Part shown: one piece after another, positions 7,560-16,310 of the stretch
Layout: every line of letters begins with the position of its first letter
Numbering within the stretch: position 1 is the first letter of the stretch
Assembly (NCBI RefSeq): GCF_001477055.1
Contig: NZ_LDRK01000025.1
Location: forward strand, 1-48,751
Length of the DNA: 48,751 nt
Reading direction: 5' to 3'
DNA from: Leucobacter chromiiresistens
GTDB lineage: Bacteria > Actinomycetota > Actinomycetes > Actinomycetales > Microbacteriaceae
Notes under the pieces: generated by a model
What the model was told of the DNA's origin: nothing
Seen by the model: the letters and a program-made list of their open reading frames with translations, nothing else
Databases searched by the model: none
Position numbers and translations under genes: made by a program

Positions 7560-9287
7560 CTACGCGCCCGCGATGCCCGCCCGCGCGGCCTCTCGGCGGC
7601 GGCGCTGCTCGGCGGGGTCGGGAACGGGGATCGCCGCGAGCAGCTGCTGCGTGTACCGGTCCCTCGGGCTCCCGAGCACCTGCGCCGTCGTGCTCTGCTC
7701 CATGATGCGCCCCTGCTGCAGCACGATGATGCGGTCGGAGACGGCGTCGATGACGGCGAGATCGTGGCTGATGAACAGCGACGCGAACCCGAGCTCGGCC
7801 TGCAGCTGCACGAACAGTTCGAGCACGGTCGCCTGCACGGAGACGTCGAGGGCGCTCGTCGGCTCATCGGCGATGAGCAGCTTCGGGTCGAGTGCGAGCG
7901 CCCGCGCGAGCGACGCCCGCTGCCGCTGCCCGCCCGAGAGCTCGTGCGGGAAGCGGTCGCCGAACGCGGCGGGCAGGCGCACGGCGTCGAGCAGCTCGTC
8001 GACGCGGGCGCGCGCGGCCGTGGGGCCGGCTGCGCGACCGTGCACGATCAGCGGCTCGGCGATGCATTCGGCGATCGAGAGCAGCGGGTTGAAGCTCGTC
8101 GCCGGATCCTGGAACACGAAGCCGATGTCGGGCCGGAGCGGCGCGAGCGCCCGCTGGCGCACGTCGCGCATCTCCTGGCCGAGCACGCGGAGCGATCCGT
8201 CCACCACCTTCGTCAGGCCGACGACGGCGCGCCCGATCGTGGTCTTGCCCGATCCGGATTCGCCGACGAGCCCGACGACCTCGCCGGGTGCGACGGAGAA
8301 GTCCACCCCGTCGACGGCGATGACGGCGCCGCGACCGAACCGGGAGGGGTAGCCGATCCGCGCGTTCTCGGCGACGATGAGGTGCCCGGCGGTGTCTCGG
8401 CCGGTGTCTCGGCCGGCGTCGCGGGCCGCACCCTCGACGTCCCCGGAACCGCCCTCCGCCTCCCGCGCCTGCGTCCGCGATTTGCCGTGGCCGACGTGCG
8501 GCACCGCGGCGAGCAGATCGCGGGTGTACGGCTCCTTCGGGGCGCCGAAGAGCTCGGCGACGGGGGCCTCCTCGATGATCTCGCCGCGGTACATCACGAT
8601 GACGCGGTCGGCGAGGTCGGCCACGACGCCCATGTTGTGGGTGATGAGCACGATCGTCGCCCCGAACTCGTCGCGGCAGATGCGCAGCAGTTCGAGGATC
8701 TCGGCCTGCACGGTGACGTCGAGGGCCGTGGTCGGCTCGTCGGCGACGATGAGGCCGGCGTCGAGCACCAGTGCCATCGCGATCACGATGCGCTGCTTCT
8801 GCCCGCCCGAGAACTGGTGCGGGTACTGGTCGACGCGCTGCTCGGGGTCGGGGATGCCGACCCGCCGGAGGATGTCGACGGCCCGAGCTCGCGCCTCCTT
8901 CGCGCTGATGCGGCCGTGCGCGCGGAGGCCCTCGGCGATCTGCCAGCCGACGGTGTAGACGGGGTTCAGCGCCGTCGACGGCTCCTGGAACACCATCGCC
9001 GCGGCGCTGCCGCGCATGCTCCGCATCTCCGCGTGGGAGGCGTGCACCACGTCGGTCTCGTCTCCGGCCCGCGTGCGCACGATCACGGTGCCCGACATGG
9101 TCGCGGTCTCGGGCAGCAGGCCGAGCAGGGCGTTCGCGGTGACGGTCTTGCCCGATCCCGATTCTCCGACGATCGCCAGCACCTCGCCCGCGTGCGCTGC
9201 GAGACTGATGCCCTTCACGGCGTCGACGGGGGCTTCGTCGGTCGCGAACTGCACCCGCAGGTCGGCGACTTCCGCGATGCGGTTCAT
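7560..9287 (-). CDS. Fused dipeptide/oligopeptide ABC ATPase (DppD-DppF type)
   Basis: A 575-residue protein carrying two complete nucleotide-binding domains that in many bacteria are separate DppD and DppF subunits. Domain 1 has Walker A GESGSGKT (41-48), signature FSGGQKQR and Walker B VADEPTTALD; domain 2 has a second GESGSGKT, signature LSGGQRQR and IADEPTSALD. Both look catalytically intact. The ATG at 9287 overlaps the permease stop as ATGA. It is the last gene of a four-gene operon (binding protein, DppB, DppC, ATPase) and powers peptide import across the cytoplasmic membrane. An arginine/acid-rich linker of about 30 residues joins the halves. Confidence 0.93.
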   Translation of the reverse strand: MNRIAEVADLRVQFATDEAPVDAVKGISLAAHAGEVLAIVGESGSGKTVTANALLGLLPETATMSGTVIVRTRAGDETDVVHASHAEMRSMRGSAAAMVFQEPSTALNPVYTVGWQIAEGLRAHGRISAKEARARAVDILRRVGIPDPEQRVDQYPHQFSGGQKQRIVIAMALVLDAGLIVADEPTTALDVTVQAEILELLRICRDEFGATIVLITHNMGVVADLADRVIVMYRGEIIEEAPVAELFGAPKEPYTRDLLAAVPHVGHGKSRTQAREAEGGSGDVEGAARDAGRDTGRDTAGHLIVAENARIGYPSRFGRGAVIAVDGVDFSVAPGEVVGLVGESGSGKTTIGRAVVGLTKVVDGSLRVLGQEMRDVRQRALAPLRPDIGFVFQDPATSFNPLLSIAECIAEPLIVHGRAAGPTAARARVDELLDAVRLPAAFGDRFPHELSGGQRQRASLARALALDPKLLIADEPTSALDVSVQATVLELFVQLQAELGFASLFISHDLAVIDAVSDRIIVLQQGRIMEQSTTAQVLGSPRDRYTQQLLAAIPVPDPAEQRRRREAARAGIAGA

Positions 9288-10270
9288 GAGGTTCCCTTCG
9301 CCCGGCGGCGCTGGCGCAGCCGCGGGTCCGACAGATCGTTGAGGCTCTCGCCGACGAGGGTGATGCCGAGCACCACGAGCACGATGGCGACGCCGGGGAA
9401 CACGCTCGTCCACCAGATGCCGCTCGTGACGTCGGCGACGGAGCGGTTCAGGTCGTAGCCCCATTCGGCCGCGGAGGTCGCCTCGATGCCGAAGCCGAGG
9501 AAGCCGAGACCCGCGAGCGTCAGCAGGGCCTCCGAGGCGTTGAGCGTGACGACCACCGGCAGCGATCGCACCGAGTTGCGCAGCACGTGGCGCACGAGGA
9601 TGCGGCCGGTGGGCACGCCGATCACGCGGGCGGCCTCGACGAACGGCTCGGAGCGCACGCGCACGACTTCGGCGCGGATCACCCGGAAGTACTGCGGCAC
9701 GAACACGACGGTGATGGAGAGCGCCGTCGCGAGGATGCCGCCGAAGAGCGTGGACTGCCCGCGGCTGATCACGATGGACATCACGATGGCGAGCAGCAGC
9801 GACGGGAACGCGTAGATCGCGTCGCAGAGCACGACGAGGATGCGGTCGAGCCATCCGCCGAAGTATCCCGAGACGAGGCCGAGCGCGATGCCCAGGAAGA
9901 TCGAGCAGAGGATCGCGGCGGCGATCACGAAGAGCGCCGTCTGGGCGCCCCAGATGACCCGCGACAGCACGTCGAACCCCGAGACGGTGGTGCCGAGCAG
10001 GTTCGTCGCGTTCGGCGGCTGCTGCGTGCCGAACGCCGTGCCGTCGACCGACTGCTGCGCCCACCCGTAGGGGGCGATCAGCGGCGCGAGCAGGGCGAGC
10101 AGCACGAACAGGGCGGTCAGCGCGAGCCCGGCGACGAGCATGCCGCGCTGCAGCCCGACGCTCTGCCGCAGCTGCCGGAGCACCGGCATGCGGTCGCGGA
10201 GTCGTCGCCCGCGGGGCACGGCGACGGCGAGGGTCGCCGTCGAGGGCGTGGGGAGATCGGGCACGGTCAC
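9284..10270 (-). CDS. Peptide ABC transporter permease, DppC type
   Basis: A 328-residue inner-membrane permease (BPD_transp_1 family) with an N-terminal cytoplasmic stretch, a first helix near residues 45-65 and the EAA loop with the family pattern EAARVIGVPTGRILVRHVLRN contacting the ATPase. The GTG at 10270 is chosen because a GAGG site lies 8 bases upstream and it starts 2 bases after the DppB stop; the frame further upstream is shadow sequence. It would pair with the DppB-type permease encoded just upstream. Confidence 0.92.
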   Translation of the reverse strand: MTVPDLPTPSTATLAVAVPRGRRLRDRMPVLRQLRQSVGLQRGMLVAGLALTALFVLLALLAPLIAPYGWAQQSVDGTAFGTQQPPNATNLLGTTVSGFDVLSRVIWGAQTALFVIAAAILCSIFLGIALGLVSGYFGGWLDRILVVLCDAIYAFPSLLLAIVMSIVISRGQSTLFGGILATALSITVVFVPQYFRVIRAEVVRVRSEPFVEAARVIGVPTGRILVRHVLRNSVRSLPVVVTLNASEALLTLAGLGFLGFGIEATSAAEWGYDLNRSVADVTSGIWWTSVFPGVAIVLVVLGITLVGESLNDLSDPRLRQRRRAKGTS

Positions 10271-10272
10271 GA

Positions 10273-11340
10273 TCAGTACCTCACCCTCGGGTCGACGGCG
10301 GCCGCGACGAGGTCGACCACGAAGTTGGTGACGGCGACGATCACCGCGATCATCACGACGATGCCCTGCACCGCGACGAAGTCGCGGGCCTTCAGGTATT
10401 CGGCGAGCATGAAGCCGAGTCCCTTCCATTCGAATGTCGTCTCCGTCAGCACCGCGCCCGCGAGCAGGAGCGCGACCTGCATGCCCATGACCGTGATGAT
10501 GGGGATCAGCGCGGGGCGGAAGGCGTGCTTCGTGAGGAGCCGGTACTCGCTCACCCCTCGGGAGCGGCCGCTCGTGACGAACTGCTGCCCGAAGGTGCCG
10601 ATGACGTTGGTGCGGATGAGGCGGAGGAAGACGCCCGCGGTGAGCAGGCCGAGGGCGACCGACGGGAGCACGGCGTGCCAGAGCACGTCGCCGACGAGTT
10701 GGGTGTCGCCGAGCCGGATCGCATCGAGCAGGTAGATGCCGGTCGGCGAGTCGACGCCGCCCATCACGAGCTCGGTGCGGGTGCCCGCGCGCCCGGCGAC
10801 GGGGAGCCAGCCGAGCCAGACCGAGAAGACGAGCTTGAGCAGCAGGCCGACGAAGAAGATCGGAGTCGCGTAGGCGAGGATCGCCATGATGCGCAGCACC
10901 GCGTCCTGCCAGCGGTCGCGGCGGTACGCGGCGATGAGGCCGAGCGGAATGCTGATGATGAACGCGACGATCAGCGCGTAGCAGACGAGTTCGAGGGTGG
11001 CGGAGCCGTACTGGAACAGGATCTCGAGTACCGGGCGATTGTCGGTGATCGAGGTGCCGAAGTCGCCGCGGAAGACGCCGCCGAGGTAGTCGAAGTACTG
11101 CACGATCAGGGGCCGGTCGAAGCCGGCCTCGTGCACGCGCTCCGCGAGCTGGTCGGGAGGGAGGCGCCCGCCGAGGGCGGCGGTGATCGGGTCGCCGGTG
11201 AGGCGCATGAGGAAGAAGACGACGGTGACGAGGATGAACACGGTCGGGATGATGAGCAGGAGCCGGATCAGGACGTAGCGTCCGAATCCGCCCCCGGTCG
11301 GGGCGCGGCGCGCCGCGACGACAGGTGCGGGAGCAGTCAT
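10273..11340 (-). CDS. Peptide ABC transporter permease, DppB type
   Basis: A 355-residue inner-membrane permease. It shows the DppB/OppB N-terminal helix (YVLIRLLLIIPTVFILV), the early GDP motif (LTGDPITAA), the periplasmic DFGTS segment and the EAA-type loop before the last helices, ending DPRVRY. The ATG at 11340 is about 70 bases after the binding-protein gene, with a large hairpin in between, so its expression is probably lower than that of the binding protein. Confidence 0.93.
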   Translation of the reverse strand: MTAPAPVVAARRAPTGGGFGRYVLIRLLLIIPTVFILVTVVFFLMRLTGDPITAALGGRLPPDQLAERVHEAGFDRPLIVQYFDYLGGVFRGDFGTSITDNRPVLEILFQYGSATLELVCYALIVAFIISIPLGLIAAYRRDRWQDAVLRIMAILAYATPIFFVGLLLKLVFSVWLGWLPVAGRAGTRTELVMGGVDSPTGIYLLDAIRLGDTQLVGDVLWHAVLPSVALGLLTAGVFLRLIRTNVIGTFGQQFVTSGRSRGVSEYRLLTKHAFRPALIPIITVMGMQVALLLAGAVLTETTFEWKGLGFMLAEYLKARDFVAVQGIVVMIAVIVAVTNFVVDLVAAAVDPRVRY

Positions 11341-11362
11341 GTGTGAGCCTGTTCGCGTCGGT

Positions 11363-11407
11363 CCGCGACGGCGGGCGCCGGCCCGGGGGCCGGGCCCGCC
11401 GTCGCGG
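11363..11407 (-). terminator. Intercistronic hairpin between binding protein and permease
   Basis: A perfect 14-bp stem (11363-11376 with 11394-11407) plus a nested 7-bp stem (11378-11384 with 11387-11393). It begins 6 bases after the binding-protein stop. No T-run, so it may act as an mRNA-stabilising 3' structure or partial terminator. Confidence 0.7.
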
Positions 11408-11413
11408 CGTGCG

Positions 11414-13030
11414 CTACTGGGTGATCGGCGCGTACCGGAACTTGAACGACGCGTCGAGGGTGGTGCCCTCGATGTCGGTGCCCGTGTAGGCGACCTGCTT
11501 GCCCTGCAGCAGCGGCAGCGTCGACAGGTCGGTCGCGACGAGCTCCTGGATCTTCGCGATCTCGTCCATGCGCTCGCCCTCGTCGGTCTGCGTCTGCTGC
11601 TCGACGATGAGGTCGTTCACCTCGGGGTTGTCGTAGTGGTTGCCGAGGAAGTTCTCGGTGAGGAAGAACGGCGACAGGTAGTTGTCGGCGTCCGAGTAAT
11701 CGGGGAACCAGCCGAGCTGGTACGCCGGGTAGACGTCGGCGGTGCGGTCCTTGGAGTACTGCACCCACTCCGTCTGCTGCAGGTCGACCTCGAAGAGGCC
11801 GTCCTGCTCCAGCTGGGACTTCACCATGGCGTACTCGTCGCCCGAGGAGGGGCCGTAGTGGTCTCCGTTGTACTGGAGGCTCAGCTGCACGGGGGTCTCG
11901 ACGCCGGCGGCTTCGAGCCGCTCCTTCGCCTTCGCCGCGTCGGGTGCGCCGGCGCCGTCGCCGTACATCTCCTTCAGCGGCTCGGTCGCGCCCGGCAGTC
12001 CGTCCGGCACGAACGAGTAGAGCGGGCTGTAGGTATCCTTGTAGACCTCTTTCGCGATCGCCTCGCGGTCCACCAGGTCGGCTGCGGCCTGGCGCACGGC
12101 CTGAGCCTTCGCGGGGTCCGCATCGTCGGCGGTCGCCCCGTAGGGCTGCGTGTTGAAGTTGAACACGATGTAGCGGGTCTCGCCGCCCGGCCCCTCGACG
12201 AGCTTCACGTCGTCGTTCTTCGCGAGCTCGTCGTTGTCGGTGGCCGACAGCGAGCGGAAGGCGACGTCGATCGCGCCGCCCGCGATGTCGAGCTTCAGGT
12301 TCGATGCGTCCGCGTAGTACTTGACGTTGACGCCGCTGTTCGCCGGCTTCCCGAGGTTGCCCTGGTAGCCGTCGAAGGGAGCGTAGGCGATGAGCTCGTT
12401 GAGCTGGTAGGAGGTGATCTCGTACTGACCGGCGAAGGGCTTGCCCGCCACGATCTCGTCGTCGGCGGTGAGCGCGTCGGCCGCGAACACGTCCTCGTCG
12501 ATGATGGGGGCGGCGGGGCTCGAGAGGATCAGCGGCCAGACCTGGTCGTCGCCGTTCTTGAGCGTGAACACCACGGTGGTGTCGTCGGGCGTCTCGACGC
12601 TCTCGAGGTTGCCGAGCAGCGATGCGGGGCCGTTGGGGTCGTTGATGGCGACCTGCCGGTCGAAGGAGAACTTCACGTCGCTCGACGTGAGGTCGTTGCC
12701 GTTGGCGAACTTCAGGCCGCTCTTGAGCTTCACGGTGTACTCGGTCGGCGAGGTGAATTCGGCCGACTCCGCGATGTCGGGCGTGACCTCCGCGGTGCCG
12801 TACTCGCTGTTGAGCAGGAACGGGTAGACCTGGTTCATGACCGCGAACGACCCGTTGTCGTAGGAGCCGGCCGGGTCGAGCGAGGTGACCTTGTCGGTGG
12901 TGCCGATCATGATCGCGTCACCGCCCCCGTCGCCGCCGTCGCCCGATCCGGAGGTGCTGCTGGTGGCGCATCCGGTGAACAGCAGTGCGGCGCCCATCAG
13001 GGCGGCCGCAGACATCATCGTCTTCTTCAA
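11414..13030 (-). CDS. Peptide-binding lipoprotein, SBP family 5
   Basis: A 538-residue extracellular solute-binding lipoprotein. The signal peptide ends in lipobox LFTGC (C21), followed by a Ser/Gly/Asp-rich spacer; the rest is a full-length SBP_bac_5 domain with the opening pattern TSLDPAGSYDN. The family binds peptides and sometimes nickel or other ligands; peptide is the default. The start codon is TTG at 13030, supported by an AGAGGG site 7 bases upstream. It is the first gene of the dpp-type operon. Confidence 0.92.
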   Translation of the reverse strand: MKKTMMSAAALMGAALLFTGCATSSTSGSGDGGDGGGDAIMIGTTDKVTSLDPAGSYDNGSFAVMNQVYPFLLNSEYGTAEVTPDIAESAEFTSPTEYTVKLKSGLKFANGNDLTSSDVKFSFDRQVAINDPNGPASLLGNLESVETPDDTTVVFTLKNGDDQVWPLILSSPAAPIIDEDVFAADALTADDEIVAGKPFAGQYEITSYQLNELIAYAPFDGYQGNLGKPANSGVNVKYYADASNLKLDIAGGAIDVAFRSLSATDNDELAKNDDVKLVEGPGGETRYIVFNFNTQPYGATADDADPAKAQAVRQAAADLVDREAIAKEVYKDTYSPLYSFVPDGLPGATEPLKEMYGDGAGAPDAAKAKERLEAAGVETPVQLSLQYNGDHYGPSSGDEYAMVKSQLEQDGLFEVDLQQTEWVQYSKDRTADVYPAYQLGWFPDYSDADNYLSPFFLTENFLGNHYDNPEVNDLIVEQQTQTDEGERMDEIAKIQELVATDLSTLPLLQGKQVAYTGTDIEGTTLDASFKFRYAPITQ

Positions 13031-13101
13031 TTTCTTTCCCTCTCACTTCCCGGGATCGCGCATCACGACGGTGTCGATGCGCCCGGGGGTTGCACACTCG
13101 C

Positions 13102-13107
13102 AGCCTA
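13102..13107 (-). promoter_or_regulatory. -10 box of the dpp-type operon
   Basis: TAGGCT on the minus strand, about 70 bases before the TTG start. The -35 position (ATCATT region) is weak. Confidence 0.35.
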
Positions 13108-13151
13108 GCGAGAATCGCGGCATGAATGATACTGGTCGGTAACATCTGTCA

Positions 13152-13174
13152 GGCAGGTCCTTCTGGACCCCGCC
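13152..13174 (-). terminator. Possible hut terminator hairpin
   Basis: GGC-A-GGTCC, loop TTCT, GGACC-CC-GCC, located 55 bases after the hutI stop. It is short and without a T-run. Confidence 0.3.
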
Positions 13175-13229
13175 AGAGAGTGTCTCGAGCCGACGGCGCG
13201 CGGGCCGCGCCCGGCACGGGTCGCCCGGG

Positions 13230-14465
13230 TCACGCCACCCGTCGCCCTGCGCGCCACACCGCCGTGACCAGCGGCATCCCGGGCCGGTACGCGAGGTGCG
13301 TCGCCGACGGCGCCTCGAGCAGCTGGAGGTCGGCGCGGGCGCCGGGCGCGATCCGGCCGACGGCGCCCTGCGCCGCGCCGCTCGGATCGCGCCAGCCGTC
13401 TCGCTCCGCGCCCAGCGCGATGGCTCCGCCGAGCGTCGCCGCGCGCACCGCCTCCTGCACCGTGAGCCCCATCTGCAGCACCGCGGTCGCGACGCAGAAC
13501 GCCATCGAGCTCGTGTACGAGGTGCCCGGGTTCGCGTTCGACGCGATGGCGAGCACCGCACCGGCGTCGAGCAGTCGCCGCGCCGGGGCGAGCGGCACGC
13601 GCGTCGAGAGGTCGCAGGCGGGAAGCACCGTCGCGACCGTTCCGCGCGGCCCCGCTCCCCCGTCCCAATCCCTCCACGACCCGGCGAGCGCCGAGACGTC
13701 GTCGTCGCTCAGGAACCCGAGGTGATCGACGCTCAGCGATCCGGCCTCGACGGCCAGCCGCGCGCCGGGGCCGTGCCCGAGCTGGTTGCCGTGCACCCGC
13801 GTCGCGAGCCCGGCGCGGGCGGCGGCGGCGAGCACCCGCGCGGTCGCCGCCTCGTCGAACGCGCCCGCCTCGCAGAACACGTCGACCGCGCTCACGTGGG
13901 GGGCGACCGCGTCGAGCATGGGCCCGGTGACGAGGTCGAGGTACGCGTCGGGGTCGGCCCCGGTCGGCACGACGTGCGCGCCGAGGAACGTGACCGCGTC
14001 GACGTGCCGGCCGGCGAGCACGGCCGCGCGCCGCTCATCGTCGACGGTGAGCCCGTACCCGGTCTTCGTCTCGATCGTGGTGGTGCCGCCGCGCCGCGCC
14101 TCGGCGACCAGTCGCGCGAGGTTCACCTCCAGGGCCGCGTCGGTGGCCGCGCGGGTCGCCTCGACCGTCACGTTGATGCCCCCGGCGGCGTACGCCTCGC
14201 CGGCCATGCGCGCCTCGAACTCCGCGGTGCGGTCGCCGGCGAAGACGAGGTGCGTGTGCGCGTCCACCCAGCCCGGCAGCACTGCGCGGCCCGCCGCGTC
14301 GAAGCGGTCGTCCGCGGCCGGCGCGGCGGCCGCTGGCCCGACCCACGCCACGCGATCCTCCTCGATCACGACGGCGGCGTCGCGCAGACGCCCGCCCTCG
14401 GCGTCGTCGTTCGTGGTGAGCTCGCCGATGCGGTCGATGAGCAGGCTGGCGGCGCGGCGGGTCAT
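13230..14465 (-). CDS. hutI: Imidazolonepropionase (metal-ligand Asp replaced)
   Basis: A 411-residue amidohydrolase for the third step of histidine degradation, 4-imidazolone-5-propionate to N-formimino-glutamate. Metal-site motifs seen: DAHTH (H70, H72), VHGNQLG (H225) and DH (H248). The final ligand, an Asp in the family motif D-x-N-P-G-S/T, appears here as Asn (N310, codon AAC at 13536-13538) in [14 protein letters not shown]. Whether this is common in close relatives I cannot say; otherwise the protein is intact and full length. The ATG at 14465 starts 4 bases after hutU, so the two are co-transcribed. Neither hutH nor hutG/hutF is in the window. Confidence 0.92.
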   Translation of the reverse strand: MTRRAASLLIDRIGELTTNDDAEGGRLRDAAVVIEEDRVAWVGPAAAAPAADDRFDAAGRAVLPGWVDAHTHLVFAGDRTAEFEARMAGEAYAAGGINVTVEATRAATDAALEVNLARLVAEARRGGTTTIETKTGYGLTVDDERRAAVLAGRHVDAVTFLGAHVVPTGADPDAYLDLVTGPMLDAVAPHVSAVDVFCEAGAFDEAATARVLAAAARAGLATRVHGNQLGHGPGARLAVEAGSLSVDHLGFLSDDDVSALAGSWRDWDGGAGPRGTVATVLPACDLSTRVPLAPARRLLDAGAVLAIASNANPGTSYTSSMAFCVATAVLQMGLTVQEAVRAATLGGAIALGAERDGWRDPSGAAQGAVGRIAPGARADLQLLEAPSATHLAYRPGMPLVTAVWRAGRRVA

Positions 14466-14469
14466 CGCG

Positions 14470-16167
14470 TCACCAGGCCTGATCGGTGTTGCGGATGACG
14501 GGCGCGACGGGGATGCGCACGCCGCGCTCACCGGCGACGTCGACGGCTCGCTGGTACCCGGCGTCGACGTGGCGGATGACGCCCATGCCGGGGTCGTTCG
14601 TCAGCAGCCGCTGCAGCTTCTCGGCCGCGAGCGCCGTGCCGTCGGCCACGGAGACCTGGCCCGAGTGCTGCGAACGCCCGATGCCGACGCCGCCGCCGTG
14701 GTGCAGCGACACCCAGGTCGCGCCCGACGAGGCCGCCGTGAGCGCGTTGAGCAGGGGCCAGTCCGAGATCGCATCCGATCCGTCCGCCATCGCCTCGGTC
14801 TCGCGGTACGGCGAGGCGACGGAGCCGGAGTCGAGGTGGTCGCGCCCGATCACGATCGGCGCCGACACCCGCCCCTCGGCGACGAGCTCGTTGAAGCGCA
14901 CGGCGGCCCGGGCGCGGTCGCCGTAGCCGAGCCAGCAGATGCGGGCCGGGAGCCCCTCGAACTCGACGCGATCCTGCGCCGCACGGATCCACCGGTGCAG
15001 GTGCTCGTTCTCCGGGAAGAGCTCGAGGATGGCCTCGTCGGTCACGCGGATGTCTTCGGGATCGCCCGAGAGCGCCGCCCAGCGGAACGGCCCGAGCCCT
15101 TCGCAGAAGAGGGGCCTGATGTACGCGGGCACGAAGCCCGGGAACTCGAAGGCCCGGTCGTAGCCGCCCGCTCGCGCCTCGTCGCGGATGGAGTTGCCGT
15201 AGTCGAAGACCTCGGCACCCGCGTCCTGGAACTCGACCATCGCCTGCACGTGCGCCGCCATCGCCGCCTGCGCGTCGCGCGTGAACCCCTCCGGGTCCGC
15301 CTCGGCACGGGCGAGGCGCTCGTGCACGTCGTACCCGATCGGCAGGTAGCTCAGCGGATCGTGCGCGCTCGTCTGGTCGGTGACGACGTCGACGACGATC
15401 TCGCCCGCGCGGTGCCGACGCAGGATCTCGGGGAAGACTTCGGCGGCGTTGCCGACGAGGCCCACCGACCAGCCGCGGCGCTCGGCCTTCGCCTGCTGCA
15501 CCTTCGCGAGCGCCTCGTCGAGGTCGGTGACGACCTCGTCGAGGTAGCGCTTCCCGACGCGCCGCTCGAGGCGGCTCCGGTCGACGTCGACGATGAGGCA
15601 GGCGCCCTCGTTCAGGGTGACCGCGAGCGGCTGCGCGCCACCCATGCCGCCGCAGCCGCCGGTGAGGGTGATGGTGCCCGCGAGGGTGCCGCCGAAGCGC
15701 TTGCGGGCGACCGCCGCGAAGGTCTCGTACGTGCCCTGCAGAATTCCCTGCGTGCCGATGTAGATCCACGACCCGGCGGTCATCTGCCCGTACATGGTGA
15801 GGCCCTCGGCCTCGAGCCGGCGGAACTCGGGCCAGTTCGCCCAGTCGCCCACGAGGTTGGAGTTGGCGATGAGCACGCGCGGCGCCCACACGTTCGTGCG
15901 GAACACCCCGACCGGCTTGCCCGACTGCACGAGCAGCGTCTCGTCCTCCTCCAGATCGCGCAGGGTGTCGACGATCGCGTCGAACGCCTCCCAGCTGCGG
16001 GCGGCTCGGCCGGTGCCCCCGTAGACGACGAGGTCGTCGGGGCGCTCGGCGACCTCGGGGTCGAGGTTGTTCATGAGCATGCGCAGCGGGGCCTCCGTCT
16101 GCCAGCTCTTCGCGGTGAGTTCGCTGCCGCGGGGGGATCGGACGGGGCGTGCGCCGGGAAGTGCCAT
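14470..16167 (-). CDS. hutU: Urocanate hydratase
   Basis: A 565-residue cytosolic NAD+-dependent enzyme converting urocanate to imidazolonepropionate, second step of histidine breakdown. Strong family matches are [18 protein letters not shown], the glycine-rich NAD region [14 protein letters not shown] and the active-site segment [17 protein letters not shown]. The length is typical (about 550-560). The ATG at 16167 has an AGG-type site. It is the first gene of the hutUI pair, isolated upstream by a perfect 20-bp hairpin ending the opp operon. Confidence 0.96.
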   Translation of the reverse strand: MALPGARPVRSPRGSELTAKSWQTEAPLRMLMNNLDPEVAERPDDLVVYGGTGRAARSWEAFDAIVDTLRDLEEDETLLVQSGKPVGVFRTNVWAPRVLIANSNLVGDWANWPEFRRLEAEGLTMYGQMTAGSWIYIGTQGILQGTYETFAAVARKRFGGTLAGTITLTGGCGGMGGAQPLAVTLNEGACLIVDVDRSRLERRVGKRYLDEVVTDLDEALAKVQQAKAERRGWSVGLVGNAAEVFPEILRRHRAGEIVVDVVTDQTSAHDPLSYLPIGYDVHERLARAEADPEGFTRDAQAAMAAHVQAMVEFQDAGAEVFDYGNSIRDEARAGGYDRAFEFPGFVPAYIRPLFCEGLGPFRWAALSGDPEDIRVTDEAILELFPENEHLHRWIRAAQDRVEFEGLPARICWLGYGDRARAAVRFNELVAEGRVSAPIVIGRDHLDSGSVASPYRETEAMADGSDAISDWPLLNALTAASSGATWVSLHHGGGVGIGRSQHSGQVSVADGTALAAEKLQRLLTNDPGMGVIRHVDAGYQRAVDVAGERGVRIPVAPVIRNTDQAW

Positions 16168-16254
16168 CGGGGGACCTTTCGCTGAAGTGCCGGATCGCGG
16201 GGCCTCGCCCCACTCCCCCTATCCCAGCCGGTCGGCGGCCCTCCGACAACGCAC

Positions 16255-16298
16255 CGACGCCCGCGCCTGTCCGGGGTTCCGGACAGGCGCGGGCGTCG
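16255..16298 (-). terminator. Perfect 20-bp hairpin ending the opp operon
   Basis: A stem at 16255-16274 with 16279-16298, loop GGTT, starting 12 bases after the ATPase stop. No T-run follows, but stem perfection and position make a transcript-end role likely. Confidence 0.75.
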
Positions 16299-16310
16299 TG
16301 TCCGAGTCGG

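Noticed and set aside
11363..11407. Full terminators cutting off the ABC permease genes
   Set aside because: There is no T-run, the downstream genes lack evident promoters and the operon order is canonical, so attenuation or stabilisation is more plausible.
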